The notes below the pieces were generated by a model. The model was not told where the DNA came from. It did not search any database and saw nothing but the letters and a program-made list of their open reading frames with translations. The position numbers and the translations under genes are program-made. This document shows, in pieces, positions 1 to 10,068 of a stretch of 64,000 bases of DNA. Source of the stretch: Gracilaria gracilis (taxonomy: Eukaryota > Rhodophyta > Florideophyceae > Gracilariales > Gracilariaceae); NCBI GenBank assembly GCA_030374805.1, contig JARGSG010000074.1, positions 1 through 64,000 on the forward strand, given 5' to 3'. The first letter of the stretch is position 1. Every line of letters starts with the position of its first letter.

Positions 1-2571
1 GGTTCGAGTTACCAACCCTTCGAGGCATTGCCGCTGACTCCATCGAGGTTGTTCCACCGTTATCCCTTCTGGTTACCTTCGCACCTCTTTGCGGTTTGTC
101 TACGCGGGCTCGCGCCACCGTGGCTTTTCGTCCGACCGACAAGGTTGAATCCGTTTATGGTGACCCCCGATCCTTATCTGAACCACATGGGTATCCCTGG
201 TACCAGCGTGCGGGCTCGCACCCGTAGCGGTACACGGCGATTGTCGGTTCCCCATGTTGGTCAATCGGACGCGGTAACCTCAAGGGACGGCGCGCCATCG
301 GCGACCAATGCCGATACCTTAATGGTTGAACCAGCATGGGGCCCCGAACGGGTGGAGGTTTTGAGCATCAGCTCTAGTGACTCACCCATTGTGGATAAAA
401 AGCCGATTCGCTTCACTCCTGCGGTCGAATGCTCGCCGTCTCAACCACTCCCTCACGGTACTCATCACACCATGTCGGGTGCCGGTCCCTCGCGCGGCCG
501 CGGAAGCGGCATTGCCAAGTCTGGTTCTCGGGGTGCTGCTTTGTACCATTCCCGCATCCAAACTGGTTTTCGGAGCCAGCCGGTTCCGTCTTCCTCAAAT
601 CAACCTCAAGGGATTCACGAAGGGATCCGGGACCCGTATGGTCCGGAGCCCGAGATTCCTCGTGGTATTTCCTATTATGGTTTGGAGCCGTTCACCACGG
701 CCGACTGGAACGTTTCCCAACATGGTACCTTCGGGGTCGATCCAAGAATGGTGTCGCAAGCGACGCTGTACCGTCGGAACTGGCCAGTGGCGCCGGGGAA
801 CACATCTCTTCCCGGCGTCTTGCGCCGTCCGACTTTGGATACCTACTTGGGTTTGTTTCGTTGGGATTGCGAGCGTCTCCGCTCCGTCCCCCAAACGCTC
901 CACCGTCGGGATAAGGAATCTCAACCTCGTCAGGGTCGGGTGGAGTGCTATGACAGCCGCCAGCGACACACACCAATGAGGTATTTCATCCCCCCGCTTT
1001 ATCCCAGCGATCTGCCGTATGTTCGTATTGAACCGGAGCTCCATTATTACCGACGTCTGGTTGTGAAGATCTGTCAGTACGACTCCCTTCCGCAGCAGTA
1101 CCTTCCGGCTTCACCACATTTGGTTTGCTTCGATAGGCCTTACAATACCATCCATTGGGCTAACCGTCGTAGGTGGGGGGTGGATGCTGCCACCGAGGCT
1201 CGCATTCGCACCCGGTCCAGCTTCAACCGCGTCATGCATGGGTTCCATAATGTGGAGTTCTTCTCACAACCTAATAAGGGAAGAACCTCTTGGTATGTGG
1301 CCCGACCTGAATGGTGGAATGCCTATGAGGTACCGATGTCGCTTAGCGTCCCAACCCCACCGGTATTGGCTTACTTCGGGAGCTACATCACCCGTAACCA
1401 CGATCGGTATTACCTCATTTGGTCGATTGCCCTCGCGGAATGGGCCATATTGGTGGCCATCTTGGCTCTGCAGGCTGCCCGTGACGGTATTGACTGGGAT
1501 TGTCGTTCTCGAGAAGCCGAGATTTACCGTGACGGTGTGCAACCTCCTGGTCGTATGTTCTTCATTCCCCCGAGGGTCATTCGCGGCATTCGCCTATTTG
1601 GACTCGGAACCATTGTGGCAGGTACGGACTACTCTATTGAGCAGCTGGAATCGTTGCTTACCCAAGTGGAGAGTTTCCCGTGGGGAGCCAAGCAGGGGTG
1701 GGAGGTTTTCGATCCGGTGTCCTGGAAGGTTGTATCCCGCGCGGAGCAACGCTATCCCGGGACTCCGACCGATCAGGGACCTCCAGGGAGTCCCGAGCCA
1801 TTCCCAACCGTGGTGGAATCGCCAGCAGCTACCCCTGTGGTCACTTCAGCGCCTACTCCCGCTCCAGAGGGACGCAAAACGCCTGCCCATACTGGTGTCA
1901 CTCCTCTTCTCCCTAGTACCACACGGGTTAATGGGCCTCCGCGGGCTATCCTCGGGGGTGTCATGGCTGCGGCTGCGGCGCCTGTCCCCTCTCAGGTGGT
2001 CTCCCAGGCCATTTCAGGTTTAATGGCTCGGGTCCGCCAGGCCTGTGTGGTGAACTTCCAGCGGGCGGGTCCTACCTCTGTGGTCGAAGCTCTTACCCTT
2101 CTGGAAAGCATCCTGCCTCGTCATGCACAGTACATGCGATCCTTTTCCCAAATTGGTGAGTTCCGGAATCGGTTCCAGGTCGAGCTCTACCAGATGGCTA
2201 CCAACCAGGTGGCAGGCCTAGCGACGGCCATGGGCCCGACGCCTACAAACCCTTTGGAGGATCCCCTATTTGGTGCTAGCCTGAACCCCGGCCTTCTAGC
2301 CGCTCCGCAGGCTCCTCTCCACATCGGGTCGTCGGCACCTCCGTCGGTTGCGCAGGCGAGCGCGCCACCTCCGATGGGTGCCGACGTGATGCCAGGCGTC
2401 AGCGTGCCTACTAGTACCCCCGTGGGTCATGGTAGCGCGCCTAGCCAGGCTCCAGGTCAGGCTCATCTCTTCCAGCCTTGGCCGGGAGCCCATCAGAACA
2501 CCACTCCGGGTCGGGGATCCTCAGCTGGAGGCTCCTCGGGGCCTCACTTTGCCACTCACCCATCAGGTTGA
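1..2571 (+). CDS. Large plus-strand protein convergent with gypsy pol (unknown function, 5' end open)
   Basis: I do not recognise this protein. The frame is open from the left edge to a TGA at 2571 (over 850 codons). The first in-frame ATG is at 157, but the frame runs upstream past the edge, so the true start is unknown. The N-terminal third is basic and low in complexity. The middle (roughly residues 200-560) is rich in Trp, Tyr and Arg and looks globular, with a hydrophobic stretch near residues 455-485. The tail is rich in Pro, Ala and Ser. It lies tail-to-tail with the integrase/chromodomain end of the gypsy element. Antisense reading frames in this position are known from several plant gypsy lineages. 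A decayed minus-strand homologue at 49881-51631 argues that it is a conserved mobile-element protein rather than chance. It shares the ACC-N-GGT motif grid with the rest of the element. Confidence 0.6.
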   Translation, partial: GSSYQPFEALPLTPSRLFHRYPFWLPSHLFAVCLRGLAPPWLFVRPTRLNPFMVTPDPYLNHMGIPGTSVRARTRSGTRRLSVPHVGQSDAVTSRDGAPSATNADTLMVEPAWGPERVEVLSISSSDSPIVDKKPIRFTPAVECSPSQPLPHGTHHTMSGAGPSRGRGSGIAKSGSRGAALYHSRIQTGFRSQPVPSSSNQPQGIHEGIRDPYGPEPEIPRGISYYGLEPFTTADWNVSQHGTFGVDPRMVSQATLYRRNWPVAPGNTSLPGVLRRPTLDTYLGLFRWDCERLRSVPQTLHRRDKESQPRQGRVECYDSRQRHTPMRYFIPPLYPSDLPYVRIEPELHYYRRLVVKICQYDSLPQQYLPASPHLVCFDRPYNTIHWANRRRWGVDAATEARIRTRSSFNRVMHGFHNVEFFSQPNKGRTSWYVARPEWWNAYEVPMSLSVPTPPVLAYFGSYITRNHDRYYLIWSIALAEWAILVAILALQAARDGIDWDCRSREAEIYRDGVQPPGRMFFIPPRVIRGIRLFGLGTIVAGTDYSIEQLESLLTQVESFPWGAKQGWEVFDPVSWKVVSRAEQRYPGTPTDQGPPGSPEPFPTVVESPAATPVVTSAPTPAPEGRKTPAHTGVTPLLPSTTRVNGPPRAILGGVMAAAAAPVPSQVVSQAISGLMARVRQACVVNFQRAGPTSVVEALTLLESILPRHAQYMRSFSQIGEFRNRFQVELYQMATNQVAGLATAMGPTPTNPLEDPLFGASLNPGLLAAPQAPLHIGSSAPPSVAQASAPPPMGADVMPGVSVPTSTPVGHGSAPSQAPGQAHLFQPWPGAHQNTTPGRGSSAGGSSGPHFATHPSG

Positions 2572-3484
2572 TTGTCGTAACCACTTCTGCATCCCTGTTG
2601 GTATTGCTCTTTCAGTAAAGTTAAAAGTTATGTGTTTCCATGTTAGGTTCCAATTTTCATCGAGGGGCATTGCGAGGCGGAAACGCGAAAACAACTCCCC
2701 TCCCCCTTCCTTAGACCAGCGTACCACGGTGGGTGAAGCGTAGTTCCTTGTAGGTAAATTGTTTCCATCTGGAGCTACATTTGCGTGCTCGTAGTATGGA
2801 TTCACCATGATGGTACGACGCTTCGCCTCCGCACGGGGCAGCGAGCGGTTTTGCATCCCCGTGAGGTGAGGTGACGTGCCACGCGCTTGCGCGCGGTGGC
2901 CAGCAATGTACCTGGATTGGTCTGCATGGCCTCTCACCATGCATGGGCGCACGTGCGGTGTTTCACCCTGGGGGTTACTTGCAAGGCGAATCAAAATATT
3001 TGACCGGAAAATTACCCCTCCATATGGTAGTGAAAACGCAGAAAACCCTTTTGGTCTGTATCTCGAGAACCAAGGGGTTTCAGAGGCTGGAAATGGCTGA
3101 TTCGGGAGCGCGGCACGGTCAAAATACTTAGATTTTTTGACCATGCCGTTGCTCGCTCCCTACACACAATAGTGTAAACCGAATCGGTTACTCCGCACGG
3201 CGCGCCACGAGAAGCGCGCGTATGCCTCGTCAAATAAAAAGATACAATTTTTTGAATGTTTCCACCGTGCGGGTTCGCGCGCGTGCCGCGCACGTGCATG
3301 GCGCGTGTGCAACGGCGCGCGTACAACGGTGCGCCCGTCTTTAGCGCTACCGCTCCTTGGACGTACCCTCATGGAATGCTTCCTTCTGGTTGTACCTTCC
3401 CGGTGAGCGTCCGAACCGACTTTGGTACTCCTCATTACAATGTGCTTTTCCCCCTTCCTTGGGGGACTGCATTACCTCTAAGGT
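2572..3484. other. Gypsy inter-ORF segment without coding potential
   Basis: This stretch separates the convergent 3' ends of the plus-strand frame and of pol. I see no credible gene; short open frames on both strands overlap one another and lack similarity. The ACC-N4-6-GGT motif continues through it, for example ACC-TTCCC-GGT near 3393. It probably holds the 3' ends of both transcripts. Confidence 0.5.
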
Positions 3485-3973
3485 TTACCCATCATTCGGC
3501 ATGTCCTCTCCTTTGCGGTTCCAGTAGCTTACCCTGAAATGGTGTGGTATGGCTGAGGGCGGCTCAGCAGTGTCACCATCGGCGCCCCAGCCATACCAAC
3601 GTACGGTGTACTTTAGACCATCTGGGGTACGGCGGTGACCTACAAGGCGTTCCACTGGGAACTCATTAGAGACCTGAGCTGGTATCGTCTCACCACTTTG
3701 GTTTAGATGAGCATCGGTACCACTAGGGGTAGGTGTTTCCTCTGAAGAAGCAACCGTAATCCCCGCAGGTGGTACGTAGTCTGGGTCGTCACCCTGTGCG
3801 TCATCATTAACCTCGATGGGTGTCCCGTCTTCCCGGGGCTGAGTCCTCAGGGCAACCGCTTGTGGGTCACGCGCGGATTCTCCGCGTTCCTTCCTGGACT
3901 GAACCGTCTGAGGTGCAACCGTGATTCGGTCAATAGAGATCGTATTCTCTACACCATCTTGGTTCACCGTCAC
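3485..3973 (-). pseudogene. Gypsy integrase tail with chromodomain
   Basis: The last ~50 residues read as a chromodomain: an EFPVERLVGHR start, then a YTVRWYGWG strand with the aromatic residues expected of the methyl-lysine cage, then a short helix region. Chromodomains at the end of integrase steer chromoviruses toward marked chromatin. The segment upstream is an acidic, Pro/Ser/Thr-rich linker. The frame differs from that of the integrase core; the pre-chromodomain part can be followed upstream of 3973 to about 4065 in this frame, so one frameshift separates them. Confidence 0.8.
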
Positions 3974-3993
3974 CGTGTGGTCGGTTGCTCGAA

Positions 3994-5175
3994 CTACCTT
4001 GAAAGGTCCCGATGATTTCGGAAGAAGCTTGGAATTGATATCTCTATCAATAGCTTCATCATCGGCTCATCACCCGGTCGTGGCTTAGCTCCTTTCGGAG
4101 GGTGGTCAATAAAGACATATTGACCCGGCGTAGCAGTTACCACTTGGGTTACCTTTCGGTCGTAGTCCTCCTTGTACCGCTTCTGGGATGCTGTGAGCTT
4201 GCTCTCAGCATACTTGAGAGCACGTCTCAACCTCAAAAGGGTATTCCGTTTGACCTGTGACGGTGTGAGCGCTCCGGCGGCTTCTTGTCCTAATGGGTCC
4301 CCTTCAACAACAATACCTGGTGGGTGTCTTGACAGTATTAGATCGAACGGCGTAGTTTGCGTCGCTCGATGAACCTGAAGGTTATATGCATATGTCAAGG
4401 GCTGCACGAGCTCGTCCCAACCAGTTTGGTGTTCTTCCGTATAATGTCGCAGCCTAGATACCAGTGTTCGGTTAAAGCGCTCCACTTGCCCATTCGTTTG
4501 CGGATGGTAGGCAGTAGTGAAGTAGTGCTTAATGCCCAAGAGGTTACAAACAGCTTCAAAGAACTTCGAAGCTAAGTTCGAACCATTGTCGGTAAGTAGA
4601 TAAAGCGGTGCACCATACGGGTAGATCCAATTGTTCAAGAACGCCACCGCGAGGGTCGTCGATTTCGTGTCCTTCAAGGGTATCGCTCGCGTGAGCTTCG
4701 AGAACCTGTCGGTGATTACGATGATGTACTGATATCCCCTTGTGGTTTTTGGTAATGGACCCAGAAGGTCTATTGCGACGAACTCGAGAGGACCCACTGC
4801 AGGGAATAACTTTAAGTATTTCCTGTGCTTCCGGAGACCTCCACGGGTACGTACGCAAGATTCACATTGACCTACAAAGGTATATATATCATTAGCCATA
4901 TGAGGCCAGTAGTACCCTTTCCTCAAGGTGTAGTACATTCTCGTACCTCCAGGGTGTCCTGATAGCCTTGGGTAGTGGGCTAGGTACAGCACCCGAGGGC
5001 GCAGCACCTTGGGCACTACCTTCTGAAGGGAACCATCAATAGGAGCTCGCCTCACCAGGAAACCATTTCGGTCGACGTCAAAGTTCGAGTCTTTCATACC
5101 TACTTGGTCTATGAGAGAGCGGCAATAAACATCGTTTGCTTGCTCTCTCAGGAATTCCTCGCGGGTAATTGGCAT
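3994..5175 (-). pseudogene. Gypsy integrase core
   Basis: The N-terminal zinc-binding HHCC motif is visible (H-x-P-x-LSGH-P-G-G, later C-x2-C in QCESC). The catalytic core follows with the three acidic residues: Asp in the VAIDLLGPL strand, Asp in LLTDNGSN and Glu in NGQVERFNRT. The frame can be followed upstream to about 5255 with sensible sequence, where it is out of phase with the RNase H frame. It ends with unrelated residues after about 4065, where the true continuation moves to the next frame. The integrase chemistry residues are all present, but the polyprotein is broken on both sides. Confidence 0.88.
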
Positions 5176-6695
5176 GACGTCTGTTTCCTCGAGGGCGAGT
5201 ATTTCCCGAGCGATGGCATCACTAAACCACGTATCCTCTTCGGGTAGAGTCCAGTAACTTCTAGGGTATCACCATCAGGGTTGGTAGAGATGGTAAAGCA
5301 TGGGATATCATCCTCTACCGGCTCGGTGTCCAAACCATCTGTGGTAATGCGAGACATCGCGTCTGCGACATTGTGCTTGATACCTGGACGGTACTGTACG
5401 TCATACTCGAACTCTGAAAGTCGTAACCGCCATCGGGCAAGTCTGCCTGATGCGTCGGCCAGACCCAGTATCCACCGTAGGGCATCATGGTCGGTTCGAA
5501 GCGTGAACCTTTCACCATATAGGTAGGGACGGAGCATCAACATGCTCCAGACTACTGCCAGACATTCCTTTTCGGTTGTTGTGTAGTTCTTTTCTGCAGC
5601 GTGCAAAGCACGGCTCCAGTACCCTATAGGTAGTTTGTCGCCGTTTTCTTGCTCCTGCATAAGACAACAACCAATTTGGGCGTCCGAAGCGTCAGTATCC
5701 AACGTGTATCGTAAACCAGCTTTGGGTAATGCCAAGATGGGAGGTGTCAAGAGCGCATGTTTCAGCGCCTCGAACGCATCCATTTCCTCATTGGGAAGAC
5801 ATTCAAACCTTGTAGGTTGACCTTTCAGCAGCTTCCTGTTGAGGGGAGCCGCTATCTTGGCAAATCCCTTGATAAACCGGCGGTACACATTGCACAAACC
5901 TATAAAGGATCGGATTTCCGTCTGGGACGTGGGTGGCTTCGCCTCCTGCACGGCCCGGATATTCCGTGGCGTCACTTCTAACCTCCCAGGGCTGATGATA
6001 TGACCAAGGTATTCTACCTCTTTGGTGAAGAATTCGCACTTGCGGAGCTTCAACGTTACTCCAGATTCCCTCAAAAGGTTCAAAACTTCCCTAACATGGT
6101 GGAAATGTTCCTCTACCGTTCTGGAATATATGATTACATCGTCGATGTATACCAGAGCGGTTCTCCACTTCACCTTCGAAAGGATTATATCTAACGCCCT
6201 CTGAAAGGTAGCCGGGGCATTTCGCAACCCAAAGGGAATACGCGTAAAACGGAATAACCCAGCGTGGCAAGTAAACGTAGTTTTGTCCTTGTCTTCTTCC
6301 CTGATAGGTACCTGCCAATAACCACAATTGGCATCGAGCGTAGTAAAGATCTTGGCGTTGCCCAACGAATCTATACACTCGTCCATTCTAGGTATTGGGT
6401 ACGAATCCCTAATGGTCATACTATTCAGTCTTCTGTAGTCCACACAGAACCGCATACGGGTATCATTCTTCTTTGTGACGAGAACCACAGGGCTGGACCA
6501 GTCCGCATTTGCTGGTTCTATGACACCTTCACGGAGCATTCTCTCGACCTCATTGAGCTCAACCTCCCGGGCTTTTGGACCTGCACGGTAAGGCTGCTGG
6601 TAAATGGGTTTCCAGCCTGGCACCATATCAATACGGTGCTCTGTAGCCTCAATTTGGCCCAACCGGCCCGACCACATGGGTTCAAATTCTTCCAA
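5148..6695 (-). pseudogene. Gypsy reverse transcriptase and RNase H
   Basis: Reverse transcriptase blocks are clear in order: the RMCVDYR-like block (here RMRFCVDYRRLN), the FTTLDA strand carrying the first catalytic Asp, the FGLRNAPATFQR block and the YIDD active site in VYIDDVII. The connection region with YLGHIIS follows. RNase H starts at about residue 300, with YTLDTDASD giving the first Asp, then TTEKECLAVVW (Glu) and FTLRTDHDALRW (Asp). The last ~30 codons leave the homologous frame, which continues in the integrase frame. Upstream, the same frame reads sensibly to about 6750, beyond the first Met, before the phase change to protease. Confidence 0.9.
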
Positions 6696-7703
6696 GAGAC
6701 TGAGGATCCGGTCTCGGAGAGCCTGGTTCTCCGCACCGATCTGGACTTCCTCTCTCCAATTCCCACTGGGTCCAGTTCCATAGTCTTTTCCTGATCCCTA
6801 ACCTTAAAGGTACTGGCGATCTTCTGTTCCATTTTGGTATTTGTCGATAACGGGGGCGCATATGCAGGGTATGGCGCATCCGTTCCTCCCCCTTCCTTAG
6901 AGGTGGCGACCTCGCCCAACACATTAGGTGAGACCGTGAAAACCCCTTGTGGTGCCGGCAATGCGATTCCAATAGTGGTATTCTTGGGTAACTTAACAAT
7001 GTGATTGCTAAAGTTACTCAAGTACACCTTGAAGGTTTGGTTAGGGATGTTGTCGATAATCCCGTTTGCCATCAAGGCGAGATGTCTTTCTGCCAACCTA
7101 GGATGGTTCTGTAGCATTACCAATCCTGGAACTGCGCATGAGACGTTCACTACCATTTGGGTCATAGCCGGAATTGAAACGAATTTGGTGAGCCGTATCT
7201 TGTTTGAAACCGTTTCGGTGGGTATATTGAACCTCGGCTTCTTACGCCAACCATCTTTGGTCTGCGTATTACCCAGTATAGCAATACGACCACCTTGACG
7301 GAGAGCGACCGTTCGGGACCCTGGCAAAATTGCCTTGACATGTTTGTCAATAAAGTTGGTCCCGAAGATACAGTCTGTCGCCAGACGATCCACCACAAAG
7401 AAATTGAGCTTCACCGTCAAGGTTCCAAGTTGTACCACAGTGGTTAACATTCCTCTAAGGTGCAGTGGGCGCTCATTAGCGTCCACCAGCGGGTTGATAG
7501 TCGGGGCAGGCCGAATGTTCCGCAAGACCGCATCGGGTATGACGCGAGCGTTTAGCACATTCGGACCGGCGCCGGTATCGAGTACACACGCAACGGGGAC
7601 CTGTAGGTAATTGAGAAAGCTTACTGAAGCATTAACTTTATAGTTATTGTACTTCATTAGACACACCACATTGGGTACATCTGATTCTTCTTTTTCCACC
7701 ATT
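6518..7703 (-). pseudogene. Gypsy aspartic protease region
   Basis: The retropepsin active site CVLDTGAGPNVL is near the start, followed at about 70-80 residues by a flap-like and FGTNF segment, as expected for gypsy proteases. The frame carries ~300 residues of linker, then loses similarity near 6757, where a one-base phase change leads into the RT frame. I place the likely start at the ATG at 7703 (LMVEKEE), because the first open codon upstream is not ATG. gag ends about 50 bases upstream in a different phase, so the junction could be a programmed shift or a separate initiation; the sequence does not decide. Confidence 0.8.
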
Positions 7704-7758
7704 AAGGTTTCCCGTTCCGGTATCGACGGGCCTTCCAATTCACGGTTAGGGGTGGCCC

Positions 7759-9921
7759 CTACGCTAACAGTTCGGTGTTTTCCTGCTCCTCTTGAGCGGG
7801 ACTGTCCTTCTCCAAGATTGGTGTTTCCTCGACGAGATGAACCTGAGATGGTGATGGTTGAGCTTGTACCCTCTTTCCCGATCCATATAGGTTACGGTGG
7901 TTTTGCTGCCTGGCACTGATCAGATGTTCGCGCACCCCTGGGGGTATTTTGTCACATCTGTTCGCCAGATGGTCTGGCGACAAACAGAGCCAGCAAACCA
8001 ATCCACCTGTCTGAGGATCACGCATTGCCATAGAGATAGGTCGGGTCACCGGATTGGTCGGTGCTGTAGCATAGGAAGATGCTTGCGAACCACCCGTTGA
8101 GGTTTGTTGAGTGCTCGCCGCACTTGGTGGCGACCTTACCGAAGCTGGTGGTACTGTCGACGACCAATTACCAATGGAGGTGGCTCGTGACTGAGCCTGC
8201 GGCGCAGTCACGAGATGAACTGCCATTCCTGTTGGTACGCGAATGAGCGAATCTCCCTCTGAGGTAGTGCTTTCTTCTAGCTCCAATACTGACCGTTTCG
8301 GTTTATCCTTTGAGGTATGGGACGCCGACGGCTTCTTTCCGTGACGGAGAGTGTCGCCTAGTCCCTGGGCATAACGGGCAAGCCCATTATAGTCCCCCTT
8401 ACGGTTGTTCGCCAGGTAATTGCGTACCTGCGAACGGATCGCTTTGTCAACATTGTCGGCAAAGAGCGACTTCAACCTACTAGTGGTAAAGACATTACCG
8501 CATCGGGTGGCCAGATTCCAAAGGCCCAACGAGAATTCCATTTCGGTTTGGCTAGAGCGTTGGCGATATGCCTGCACCTCAGCGTAACCTTCCTGGATAA
8601 CCTCATCGGTAGCGTAAGTTTCCAACATGAAATTAACCACTTCTGGGTACGTCTCTAACATCTCTGTCCCCTCTTCATCAACCGCCAGGGTATTTCCACG
8701 AAGCCTGCCTTGCAGCAAGTGGTAAGCTTGACCTTTAAGGTAAAACTGGAATAACCACATGGCAGCACCTTCGGAAAAACCATTTTGGTCACATGCAATC
8801 TTGAACTTCTGTAGAAACTCAATTACCGCAATGGGATCCTCCCCTGTGAAGGTAGTATCACCCATCTGGAAGCTGAGCTTCTTATGGTGCTTGGTGATCT
8901 TCTGCGCAACCTCTTGGGTGTAAGCAGAGGATCGGTTTCTCAACCGATATGACCTATAATCAACCGCTTTGGTGAACATATCGTTCAGCGGCTGACGCAC
9001 CTCTAGGGTTGTATCGGTGTCCGAATCCGAGTCGGACGACTCGTACCGTTTCTTCTTACCTTTCCGGTTTCTCTTTGACGACTTCTTCGCCAACCTGTTC
9101 GGTCTCTTCTGGCGTCTACCTTTACGGTCATCATCCGACGATGAACCAGTATCGGTATCGGAGCTCGAGGAATCGGGGTCAGAGTCGTAGCCGCGATTCT
9201 TTCCCTTTCTCCTCCTCCTTTCTTTACCCTTGCGGTTTCTTCTTCGTCGCCCCTCTTCTGGGTCAGACGAATCGTCCTCAGGTCCACCAGTCTTGGTGTC
9301 CTTTCGAACGTTACCTCCAATGGGTGGCAAGTACACGTGTCGAGGGCCCATCTCTATATGGTCCTCTTGACCTTGCCTTAAACCTTGTAGGTACGCACTA
9401 TCGGCCGGAATTGGCTTGATTGGTGCGGAAGAACCGGCAGGGATCCCTTGTGGTATGCGAGTAACCATATTCACCCCAGGGGTTTTTGTTTCCGCCATTC
9501 CTTCGGAAACCCAAAGGTCTTGAACCACTCGGTAGATATGCTCCCGGGCACCCGTTAAGAGGTATGTTTCAACCAATTTAGGTATGCGTTGAGAGAGCTC
9601 GTGCACGGCTCGATCAACCACCAAGCGGGTAACGGCGTCCATGTCCATTGAGGTCATAGCTTCATTAACCGTAGCGGTAAAAAGAGCTTTCGCTCGATCT
9701 TCCAATTGGGGCCAAAGGTCCTCAACCGTTGTCGGCAAATCCTTGTTAGGTTCAGGAGCCAACGGTGGCTGAGTGCCCGTATCCTTTGAGGTTCCGGCCC
9801 GAGGTTGCCGAAGCAACTCCTCGGGATTATCCAGAATGGGTTTAGCGGCTGACGCCGCAGCAGAACCCTTGTGGCTAGGTGGCGCGCTAGAGCCACGAGT
9901 AATCCTTTTAGGTCTTTCCAT
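7759..9921 (-). CDS. gag: Gypsy Gag with zinc knuckle
   Basis: This is the capsid/nucleocapsid precursor, about 720 residues from the ATG at 9921 (the frame extends three codons upstream without ATG). The N-terminal ~200 residues are helical in character. Then comes a strongly basic and Ser/Asp-rich tract (about residues 225-315; runs of Arg/Lys alternating with SDSD), which could bind RNA or act as a nuclear-localisation region. A retrotransposon-gag-type capsid region follows (tryptophan-containing MWLFQFYLKGQAYHLL). A CCHC knuckle is near residue 650: C-x2-C-x4-H-x4-C in CWLCLSPDHLANRC. The frame is intact, unlike pol. Gag is longer than usual for gypsy because of the basic/acidic insert. 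Confidence 0.88.
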   Translation of the reverse strand: MERPKRITRGSSAPPSHKGSAAASAAKPILDNPEELLRQPRAGTSKDTGTQPPLAPEPNKDLPTTVEDLWPQLEDRAKALFTATVNEAMTSMDMDAVTRLVVDRAVHELSQRIPKLVETYLLTGAREHIYRVVQDLWVSEGMAETKTPGVNMVTRIPQGIPAGSSAPIKPIPADSAYLQGLRQGQEDHIEMGPRHVYLPPIGGNVRKDTKTGGPEDDSSDPEEGRRRRNRKGKERRRRKGKNRGYDSDPDSSSSDTDTGSSSDDDRKGRRQKRPNRLAKKSSKRNRKGKKKRYESSDSDSDTDTTLEVRQPLNDMFTKAVDYRSYRLRNRSSAYTQEVAQKITKHHKKLSFQMGDTTFTGEDPIAVIEFLQKFKIACDQNGFSEGAAMWLFQFYLKGQAYHLLQGRLRGNTLAVDEEGTEMLETYPEVVNFMLETYATDEVIQEGYAEVQAYRQRSSQTEMEFSLGLWNLATRCGNVFTTSRLKSLFADNVDKAIRSQVRNYLANNRKGDYNGLARYAQGLGDTLRHGKKPSASHTSKDKPKRSVLELEESTTSEGDSLIRVPTGMAVHLVTAPQAQSRATSIGNWSSTVPPASVRSPPSAASTQQTSTGGSQASSYATAPTNPVTRPISMAMRDPQTGGLVCWLCLSPDHLANRCDKIPPGVREHLISARQQNHRNLYGSGKRVQAQPSPSQVHLVEETPILEKDSPAQEEQENTELLA

Positions 9922-10050
9922 AGTGACCAATAGTGGTATCCAATTGCTTCGCGAGTATTCCTACGAAACCAAATAGGTGTGTGAACTTCCAGAATCCTTT
10001 CGAATGTCTTCTGTTCACCAGTAAAAGTACGACAAAAACCAAGAAACTTC

Positions 10051-10066
10051 TAGGTCGGGAGACCAA
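10051..10066 (-). promoter_or_regulatory. Primer-binding site of the gypsy element
   Basis: On the minus strand, two bases after the LTR end, the sequence reads TGGTCTCCCGACCTA. It begins with the TGG that pairs with the CCA end of a tRNA. Its position right after a TG...CA-bounded LTR makes it the minus-strand primer site. The tRNA identity is not settled; the sequence resembles, but does not match, a tRNA-Asp type end. Confidence 0.7.
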
Positions 10067-10068
10067 AA

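Noticed and set aside
1..18. T-arm-like GGTTCGA at the left edge as a tRNA gene
   Set aside because: No matching stem or acceptor follows; the bases are in phase with the long open frame.
377..979. Overlapping alternative reading frames within the first 2.5 kb
   Set aside because: They are shadows of the long plus-strand frame: shorter, with no motifs and inconsistent amino-acid composition.
3012..3435. Minus-strand frames between the antisense frame and pol
   Set aside because: They overlap each other in several phases, are Arg/His/Cys-rich in a way typical of GC-rich non-coding DNA, and match no family.
9009..9419. 136-codon plus-strand frame opposite gag
   Set aside because: It is the antisense of the Ser/Arg-rich gag tract; its composition mirrors that tract and no motif is present.
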